From UBA6059 sp040222235 (GTDB lineage: Bacteria; Bacteroidota; Bacteroidia; Cytophagales; Cyclobacteriaceae), in the NCBI GenBank assembly GCA_040222235.1, contig JAVKDO010000019.1, positions 62,001 to 126,000 of the forward strand: a DNA stretch of 64,000 nt, in the 5' to 3' direction. Numbering within the stretch: position 1 is the first letter of the stretch; each line of letters begins with the position of its first letter. This document shows positions 58,229 through 64,000 of this stretch, piece by piece. A program made the translations under genes and the position numbers. The notes beneath the pieces are model-generated. The model was not told the DNA's origin. It saw only the letters and a list, made by a program, of their open reading frames with translations, and made no database searches.

Positions 58229-59056
58229 CTATAAAATCAACACCGGCAAATCCGAAGCATCCATTACTTCTTCGGCCAAATCTTCTCCAATTACCCATCG
58301 TCTGAAGGATGACCTGTGTTTATCACAAATAACAATCAGGTCGGATTTAGACTTGGCTGCATAATAGATCAGCCCATCTCCCTGGCTTTTGAAATTGATA
58401 TAATTGAATTCATAATTCTTCAAAACGGTCTCTTCACGCAGGTGCTCGATCCTCTCATCAAACACATCCTGACTCATAAAATCAATGGGTGTATTTACAC
58501 GAAGGAATTTTATATGACCACCTGTTAGTTTACGAATGGCCTCTACGTATGAAACAAGATCATGATTATCCAGCCTTAGGGCATTACCTACCAGAACATT
58601 CTTAATGCCCTCAAAGCTCGTTTTTTTCTTGACTACCAAAACTGGGATATCAGACCTATGAACGATTTTGTCCGTTCTGGTACCAAATAAATATGCTCCA
58701 ATGTTTGGAGTGCGCTTGGCCCCAATCACCAAAAGGTCAAAGTTTTCATTTTCTTGAAACTCGAGAATGGTCTCCAAAAGAGAGCCCGTTAAGACTTTGG
58801 TGATAAGATGTTTATTTCGACCCTCGCCTCCAACGGAATCAGATAGACGCTTGGAGGCCGTCTTCTCGGCTTCCTCAACTGTCTCTTCCCACGTTTTTTC
58901 AAAACCATAGTCAATCCAATTGCTACTCATCTTGGGCATGTCCAATACGTGCAGCAAAATGACTACACCCTCATGGGCCTCAGCGATCTCTATTGCCAGC
59001 TCCAGTGCCGTTTTTGATGGATCGCTAAAATCTGTTAATACGAGTATCTTTTTCAT
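58229..59056 (-). CDS. Tandem universal stress protein
   Basis: This protein of about 275 residues contains two Usp domains. The first, MKKILVLTDFSDPSKTALELA, carries the ATP-binding G-x2-G-x9-G-S/T-like block near LLVIGAKRTPNIGAYLFGTRTDKIVHRSDIPVLVV. The second is more degenerate, ending with VMDASDLPVLIL. The ATG at 59056 is chosen over an upstream in-frame start at 59086. It is monocistronic. The 147 bases between its stop and the DinB gene hold no gene I trust. Confidence 0.9.
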   Translation of the reverse strand: MKKILVLTDFSDPSKTALELAIEIAEAHEGVVILLHVLDMPKMSSNWIDYGFEKTWEETVEEAEKTASKRLSDSVGGEGRNKHLITKVLTGSLLETILEFQENENFDLLVIGAKRTPNIGAYLFGTRTDKIVHRSDIPVLVVKKKTSFEGIKNVLVGNALRLDNHDLVSYVEAIRKLTGGHIKFLRVNTPIDFMSQDVFDERIEHLREETVLKNYEFNYINFKSQGDGLIYYAAKSKSDLIVICDKHRSSFRRWVIGEDLAEEVMDASDLPVLIL

Positions 59057-59288
59057 ATTCCCTTTTTTTAATCCCTCACCTGACAAATCATTGTTGTGAC
59101 GCTAACCACCTAATCGAAGAAACAGCCTCTCATCCACTTATCTTGTCGCATCTCAAATCGACTACAATACTAAGCCTAACGGCCAATTGTAAATATACTC
59201 GAATAGCAGTACTTCTGGAATCTTGATCCAACGCATCATTTACTTAGAAAAACAGTCATACGCTTTGATTAGCCTGATCGGTTTTGAG

Positions 59289-60290
59289 TTAAGCTAACGA
59301 CAAGTAGTCCCGACCTGGAACAAAATCAACGCCGCTTAGCAGTTTCTCTACTTCTTGGCCTACTCCTCTTTGACCAATCAGGTTAAGAACAAAGTAGTCT
59401 CTGGGCGAATTGATCTTCTGATAACGTAAGAACTCAAAGTCTCTCGGCGATCTTGGAACGACATCAGTAAGATAGTCAATACGTACGCCTTGATCCATAA
59501 GCCAACGGGCTCTTTGGCGGCACTCCTTGCTTGTACCGCAAGCCACTACTTTCTTGTCAGGGTTTACATTTCTCTCCATCCAGTTGGCCAGATTTTGCCC
59601 TTTGACCTTGAAGAAGGCTTCTTCTGAATAATTGGAGTGGATACGGCTGAGTCGTGATGGTTCATCATACCAAGTGAGCAATTTCTCGGGGATCTTTGCA
59701 AACCGCACTCCTGAATCCATCCATTTGAGCCATAGCTCATAGTCCTCGGGGATCGGCTCAGTGCTGTATGCGCCATACTGATCAATCAGTTCTCGACGAA
59801 ACATCACTGCGGGGTGCGCTATTGGAGATTCTTTAAATCGGTTAGTAAAGTGATCGTTAGATGAGATGATGCTATTCTGCCAGTCAACGAAATGCTCGTA
59901 TCCCTCTGAATTTTTTGACGTGCTTTCAAAAGTAGTTTGGCAACCACCCACACCAATCTCTTGACGCTCATTTAAAAAAACAACCTGCTTTTCCAGCCTC
60001 GTAGGATGGCTCCAGTCATCCGCATCCATACGCGCAACGTAAGGACTATCGATAGAGCTAAGTCCGTGATTCAGCGCATGAGCTATGCCTCTTTGTGCAC
60101 AACTAGTGAGTATTATTCTCGCATCCTGTTGCCTCCATTTTTCCGCTAGGAGCGACCCCTTGTCAGTGCTGCCATTGTCCACCAGTAGTAACTCCCAGTC
60201 TCTGAAGGTCTGGTTGACTATGCTGTCGACAGCTCTGTCAAAGGTTGCGGTAGCATTATAAAAAGGAAGAAGGATGCTCAATTGGGGCAT
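59289..60290 (-). CDS. Family 2 glycosyltransferase with extra C-terminal domain
   Basis: This is a 333-residue protein. The GT-A half (about 1-220) opens SILLPFYNATATF and has LLVDNGSTDKG and the DxD in ARMDADDWSHP. After about 245 a second region, KVVACGTSKECRQRARWL, looks like a Rossmann-type strand-loop-helix and is not part of the core GT2 fold. It is outside the EPS locus, with no polysaccharide genes next to it. Donor and acceptor are unknown. Confidence 0.87.
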   Translation of the reverse strand: MPQLSILLPFYNATATFDRAVDSIVNQTFRDWELLLVDNGSTDKGSLLAEKWRQQDARIILTSCAQRGIAHALNHGLSSIDSPYVARMDADDWSHPTRLEKQVVFLNERQEIGVGGCQTTFESTSKNSEGYEHFVDWQNSIISSNDHFTNRFKESPIAHPAVMFRRELIDQYGAYSTEPIPEDYELWLKWMDSGVRFAKIPEKLLTWYDEPSRLSRIHSNYSEEAFFKVKGQNLANWMERNVNPDKKVVACGTSKECRQRARWLMDQGVRIDYLTDVVPRSPRDFEFLRYQKINSPRDYFVLNLIGQRGVGQEVEKLLSGVDFVPGRDYLSLA

Positions 60291-60432
60291 CCTTCAAAAA
60301 TAGTGCTTGTTCAATAGGTTATTGCTTCATCCTCCATCCATCCAATTCTGTTAAGTCGAGCCTCTTTTCTATTCCCTATCCCTAACCCTCTCAAAGTGAG
60401 GGGGTGTAGGTGGCTCAACTTAATAGCCTAGC

Positions 60433-63066
60433 CTACTCGTCTCTCAATGATAGTACGGGATTCGCGGTAGCTACATTGAGTGTCTTGGAGAAAATCGCGA
60501 GGAAGGAGATAAACAACACTCCTAACGCTGGAATGACAAACAGCCATGGCGTAACGTCTATTCGGAATGCGTAACCGTCGAGCCAATTGTTGACAGTCAT
60601 GTACGCCAGTGGGGTGGCGATGATCATCGCTATAATGATCAGCCATACAAACTCCTTTGATACAAGGGCCATAAGTTGGCTGACTTCAGCACCAAGTACC
60701 TTGCGGATACCTATCTCCTTTGCACGCTTTGAGACGGTAAATGAGGCAAGGCCAAATAAACCAAGTGCGGCAATAAGAATGGCGAAGGCTGTTAAGAGGC
60801 CAAAAACAGTTTGGAATTGCTCATCAGCGCGATAAAGCTTCCCAAACTCCTGGTCGAGGAAGAAGTAATCAAATGGAGCATTGGGAAAATGAGACTCATA
60901 TACTTCGGCAACTGTACGAAGTTGATCTTTGACATCAGTAGAATTAGTTCTGATGCTCACATAGCTGTTGAATTCATTGCTGTAGTTTATGATTACCGGT
61001 AGGTAATTGCTTTTCGCACTCAACTGCTGATAGTTTTTTAATACCCCAATTATGGTTCGGTGCTCTCCCCAGGCTTGTACCTTCTTGCCTATAGCAGCTT
61101 CAGGGCTCGGAATCCCCCATAGTCTGATGGCCTCCTCATTGACAATAATCATGTTCTCATTGGGACTTCCACTTAAGAAATTCTCGCCAGCTAAGAACTC
61201 CATCTCCATCGTTTTGACATAGTCTTCGTCTATCCAATTGATGTAAAAATTGAAGTTGCGGATTTCCAGTGCCTCCACGAGGTTGATACCAGTGCTTGTG
61301 CTTAATTGACTTGTAGGTAAGCCAGGTACAGAGTTCGAAAGTGCTACACTCTCAAATGTTGACTGGCTCAGAAGATCATTCTTAAAAGCATTGAACTGCC
61401 CTCTCAGCTCATCTGTATGCGGACTTCTTACCACAATAGTCTGCTCAATGTTGAGCCCTAAGTCCTTAGAGCGCATAAAGTCCAACTGCCAACTAGCTGC
61501 TAAGGTCTGCACGAGTAGGAATACTGTAATGGCGAACTGAAAAACCACCAGGGCTTTGCGCAGCAGCACACCAGCCTTGCTGTGAGCGTATTTTCCCTTA
61601 AGCACAGCTATGGGCTGGTAAGAAGAGAGTACGAAAGCTGGAAATGCACCAGAAATCAACGTGCTTACCACTAAAATACTAATGAGAAGTATCCAAAAAT
61701 TTGGCTGATCGAGAAATGTAAAAGAATCCGGTAGGGCTGCTGTATTTCTAAAGAATTCGATAGAGAATACCATCATCAGTACGGCCAAAACACCCGCAAT
61801 GAAATTGACTAATAACGTTTCAGTAAAAAACTGAAAGCGCAGTAAACCCAGCGAGGAGCCCATCACCTTTCTTACACCTACCTCTTTGGCTCTATCCATT
61901 GCTTTAGCGGTCGAGAGATTGATGTAGTTGACTATCGCAATCACGATTACCAACAGCGCCACTCCAATTAAGAAAAACACTCTTGTGGCCTCACCATTCT
62001 GTTCTGGCTCGAACGACTTGTCAGAATACAGATGGATGTCTTTGATTTTTTGACCGACAACCAGTTCACTATTTATTAGGTCAAGTTCATGAAGTTGATC
62101 ATTCAGCGCCATCAAATTTGATTTAAATGCGGGGTATTGATGCGCTCGGCTGAGCATCAAGTAGGTATAGGCATTGTTTCCGTCCCAGTTGTTGTCTATG
62201 TCCTCTTCGAATGTCCTCATGGTCTCAAATGAGATCAAGATATTGAACTTAAAGTGAGTATTGGCTGGGCTGTCCTTGATGACTCCCACCACATTGAGGT
62301 TTTGCTCCATATCCGGAATCAATATGCGCTTTCCAATAATATCTGTTGATCCGAAAATCTTCAAAGCCAAAGCTTCGGTTAATACTGCTTCCATGGGATC
62401 CTGGAAGATACCCTCGGCAGTACCTTGAATAAACGAATAACCGAACATCTCAAAGAAGGAGGGGTCAGCAGCATATATTTTAGATTCTCTGAAGTTTTTA
62501 CGGTCTACATTGAGTGTTATTTCACCAAGACCATAGGTGCGCGCAAACTCTTCTACCTCAGAAAATTCCTCCTTAATTTTTGGCCCTAACGGAGGATAGG
62601 TCTCAGCATCTTGATCGACCAATGTCTCTCCATCCAGATAATCCATCGTGATGCGCACCACCCTATCAGCATTCGGGTTATAATCTTCATAGCTCATCTC
62701 GAATTGAGCGTAGAGCAGTATTAATAATGCGATAGCCAAACCTGTGGCCATGCCAATTACGTTGATCGATGAGTAGACCTTATCTCTCTGGAATACTCTG
62801 ATGGCTATTTTTAGATTGTTCTTAAACATGCCGTAAGTGTTAAGTTGTTGTCTGCCCTCAAAGTGCCTGAGCAACTGAGGGCGTATGAGTTTTAATGATT
62901 CTTTGATATAAAGCTGTCTCGCTTTTTTTTCGGGATACCGCTCCATATTGTCAAGAAAAATCTCCTCCATGTCTCCCTCTATCTCCTCGAGATAGTCATG
63001 GTTGAGGACATGGCGCATGAGCTTGATGGGCCACTGCGGTGGTTGCTGATCGATGCTATCGTTCAT
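60433..63066 (-). CDS. FtsX/MacB-type ABC transporter permease with PadR-associated N-terminal domain
   Basis: This is an 877-residue protein. An N-terminal soluble segment (about 1-75, PPQWPIKLMRHVLNHDYLEEIEGDMEE) is the permease prefix domain often found with PadR regulators. Two MacB periplasmic-core plus FtsX units follow, with membrane helices near 95-115, 375-480 and 750-870 and the AKEVGVRKVMG and AKEIGIRKVLGAE coupling motifs. No ATPase gene is adjacent. The start at 63066 gives an ATGA overlap with padR, which is strong evidence over the longer in-frame start at 63108. Confidence 0.9.
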   Translation of the reverse strand: MNDSIDQQPPQWPIKLMRHVLNHDYLEEIEGDMEEIFLDNMERYPEKKARQLYIKESLKLIRPQLLRHFEGRQQLNTYGMFKNNLKIAIRVFQRDKVYSSINVIGMATGLAIALLILLYAQFEMSYEDYNPNADRVVRITMDYLDGETLVDQDAETYPPLGPKIKEEFSEVEEFARTYGLGEITLNVDRKNFRESKIYAADPSFFEMFGYSFIQGTAEGIFQDPMEAVLTEALALKIFGSTDIIGKRILIPDMEQNLNVVGVIKDSPANTHFKFNILISFETMRTFEEDIDNNWDGNNAYTYLMLSRAHQYPAFKSNLMALNDQLHELDLINSELVVGQKIKDIHLYSDKSFEPEQNGEATRVFFLIGVALLVIVIAIVNYINLSTAKAMDRAKEVGVRKVMGSSLGLLRFQFFTETLLVNFIAGVLAVLMMVFSIEFFRNTAALPDSFTFLDQPNFWILLISILVVSTLISGAFPAFVLSSYQPIAVLKGKYAHSKAGVLLRKALVVFQFAITVFLLVQTLAASWQLDFMRSKDLGLNIEQTIVVRSPHTDELRGQFNAFKNDLLSQSTFESVALSNSVPGLPTSQLSTSTGINLVEALEIRNFNFYINWIDEDYVKTMEMEFLAGENFLSGSPNENMIIVNEEAIRLWGIPSPEAAIGKKVQAWGEHRTIIGVLKNYQQLSAKSNYLPVIINYSNEFNSYVSIRTNSTDVKDQLRTVAEVYESHFPNAPFDYFFLDQEFGKLYRADEQFQTVFGLLTAFAILIAALGLFGLASFTVSKRAKEIGIRKVLGAEVSQLMALVSKEFVWLIIIAMIIATPLAYMTVNNWLDGYAFRIDVTPWLFVIPALGVLFISFLAIFSKTLNVATANPVLSLRDE

Positions 63067-63401
63067 ATGGTTTTCAGCGCCACCTCTGTTGTGGGTATCG
63101 CTTCCCAAAGACCCGCACGAATCTCCTTCAGTTCCTTCAAGACCATCTCGGCAAAGGGAGTGGCCGTATAGATGCGCTTGCGTTTACCTCCACGCTTGTT
63201 CGTTGCTTCACCAAATACGGAATTGAGAAAGCCTTTTTCTTCCATGCGCTTCAATGCCGACTGGATAGAGCCTACGCTGAGCTGCTCTTTGAGCCGTGCT
63301 TCCAGCTCCCTCTTGATCTCTACACCGTAAGCCTTTTCGCCAAGTACCACTACTACCAGTAGCACCATTTCTTCAAATTCTCCGAGCTTCGTTTTCTTCA
63401 T
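63063..63401 (-). CDS. PadR family transcriptional regulator
   Basis: This is a 112-residue winged-helix regulator opening LGEFEEMVLLVVVVLGEKAYGVEIKREL, with SVGSIQSALKRMEEKGFL as recognition helix and wing and RGGKRKRIYTAT after it. It is the short PadR form (no long C-terminal domain). It is co-transcribed and overlapping with the permease gene. Two direct repeats in its own upstream region are candidate operators, so autoregulation is likely. Confidence 0.92.
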   Translation of the reverse strand: MKKTKLGEFEEMVLLVVVVLGEKAYGVEIKRELEARLKEQLSVGSIQSALKRMEEKGFLNSVFGEATNKRGGKRKRIYTATPFAEMVLKELKEIRAGLWEAIPTTEVALKTI

Positions 63402-63410
63402 GACCTTATA

Positions 63411-63462
63411 TTATTCGTAATTGCAGTAAATATAGTTACATTATTTTATTCGTAATTGCAGT
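63411..63462 (-). promoter_or_regulatory. Twin direct repeats, putative PadR operator
   Basis: The 17-mer TTATTCGTAATTGCAGT occurs at 63411-63427 and again at 63446-63462, identical and 35 bases apart, starting 10 bases upstream of the padR ATG. A -7-like TATATTTA on the minus strand lies between them. Binding there would block padR-permease transcription. Confidence 0.6.
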
Positions 63463-63832
63463 TTTAATGCTGCTTGGTAGTTAGTCGTTGGTAATTGGTT
63501 GTTAGAAAAATGTAGTTGGATAGGGCGGGAAGGTGGTTTTGGGGGTTTTCTGCTGCTGGGTTGAGGAATGGTTTTTTTTCTGTTCCCTACCGGGAATAAG
63601 TGATCTTCAGAAGCAGAGCACATCTCGCATTGTCATGCCGTAGGCTTGGCAGCCGGGGCTGGCATCTTATACTTAAAGGAAGGAGAGGGAAGGTTGCTTC
63701 TTTATAAGACTCCCGATGGGATGACTGGGAAAGAGAGGTAAGGCCTATCTATTCATGACCAAAGAAGAGCGTAATTTCAATTCATTTGTGCCCATGACAA
63801 GCAACTGATTTCGTTTCTCTGATTCTTGAACA

Positions 63833-63855
63833 ACAAGAAATTCTAGATTTCTTGT
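63833..63855. promoter_or_regulatory. 23-bp palindrome upstream of the DUF1080 gene
   Basis: ACAAGAAAT and ATTTCTTGT form perfect 9-base arms around TCTAG, ending 30 bases before the ATG. A further TTCTTG just upstream (63823-63828) can pair alternatively with the left arm. It could be an operator or a small RNA switch. Confidence 0.45.
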
Positions 63856-63885
63856 AATTTGAATTTTGAACAGAACGATCCTACG

Positions 63886-64000
63886 ATGAAACCCTTTCTC
63901 ATTTCCCTAATTCTTTTTTTGACTTGCCAGTTCAGCTTTGCACAGCAAGAAGTTTCACTTTTTGATGGGAATAGTCTGACAGGCTGGTATATGGATGTGC
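63886..64000 (+). CDS. DUF1080 (3-keto-disaccharide hydrolase) protein, N-terminal fragment
   Basis: The ATG at 63886 opens a frame that runs off the right edge. The 38 visible residues comprise a signal peptide (MKPFLISLILFLTCQFSFAQ) and then the sequence VSLFDGNSLTGWYMDV. The LFDGxSLxGW pattern opens DUF1080 domains, which bind or hydrolyse modified glycans in many Bacteroidota. Confidence 0.8.
   Translation, partial: MKPFLISLILFLTCQFSFAQQEVSLFDGNSLTGWYMDV

Larger units (their letters stand above)
63402..63885. other. Intergenic region between padR and the DUF1080 gene
   Basis: This 484-base stretch holds the direct-repeat operator candidate (63411-63462), one copy of the CCGRTAGG motif on the minus strand (63586-63593, inside TTCCCTACCGGGAA), a degraded GTCATGCC...GGCATC palindrome near 63631-63667, and a 23-bp palindrome near the DUF1080 start. 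A 60-codon open frame at 63441-63623 has no protein-like features, and I see no gene. Confidence 0.5.

Noticed and set aside
58090..58305. 71-codon open frame between dinB and the Usp gene
   Set aside because: Its 3' third is antisense to the Usp gene and the translation has no protein-like pattern; I see no start signal.
63441..63623. 60-codon minus-strand frame upstream of padR
   Set aside because: It has low-complexity Pro/Ser/Lys composition and overlaps the putative operator repeats.

Overview
The window looks like a chromosome segment of a member of the Bacteroidota, most likely Cytophagales (relatives of Reichenbachiella, Fulvivirga or Roseivirga). The signs are TAnnTTTG-type -7 promoter boxes, almost no purine-rich Shine-Dalgarno sequences, a multi-SLBB Wza-like exporter of 869 residues, a DUF6702-HupE-M1 peptidase cluster, PadR-coupled FtsX permeases and IS1380/IS4 elements. 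The genus cannot be fixed from sequence reading alone. No tRNA, rRNA or CRISPR array was seen.

Layout. 1-2.4 kb: a minus-strand operon of a DUF2520 protein, a UbiA prenyltransferase, purN and the first codons of purH. 2.5-9.8 kb: a plus-strand hydrolase close to animal MEST, a minus-strand acyl-CoA synthetase, and a ccmBCDEF cytochrome c maturation operon without ccmA. 9.9-31.2 kb: a plus-strand exopolysaccharide locus. It holds nucleotide-sugar genes (UDP-GlcA epimerase, rfbA, rfbC, UDP-xylose synthase, UDP-HexNAc dehydrogenase, gmd, fcl), a sulfate-activation block (cysC, cysD, cysN, cysQ), export and chain-length proteins, a flippase, a polymerase, glycosyltransferases and a priming phosphotransferase. 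An S23 four-helix-bundle gene bounded by 19-bp inverted repeats sits inside cysD-cysN.

31.3-41.3 kb: pheS, an orphan MoxR ATPase, two SurA-type periplasmic proteins, a three-gene partner-switching module (SpoIIE phosphatase, STAS, HATPase), guaB, and pnuC with a nicotinamide riboside kinase. 41.4-51.7 kb: a large lipoprotein metalloprotease, a LigT-like protein, DUF6702, HupE, and two paralogous M1 peptidases separated by a RelE-type toxin-antitoxin pair. 51.9-54.6 kb: a decayed IS1380 element whose right end abuts a 5'-truncated IS4 transposase. 54.7-64 kb: an amidase, a three-gene plus-strand operon (membrane protein, esterase, DinB), a tandem UspA, a GT2 glycosyltransferase, an FtsX-type permease with its PadR regulator, and the start of a DUF1080 gene.

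How the genes work together. The EPS locus appears to be a Wzx/Wzy-type pathway. Its embedded PAPS-forming and PAP-recycling genes suggest a sulfated polymer, although no sulfotransferase was recognised here. The observations most worth following are the S23 inverted-repeat element in a protein-coding operon, a strongly over-represented 8-mer (CCGRTAGG, at least 25 copies), the CxxxY-type CcmE without a nearby ccmA, the MEST-like hydrolase, and the layered decay of the IS island.
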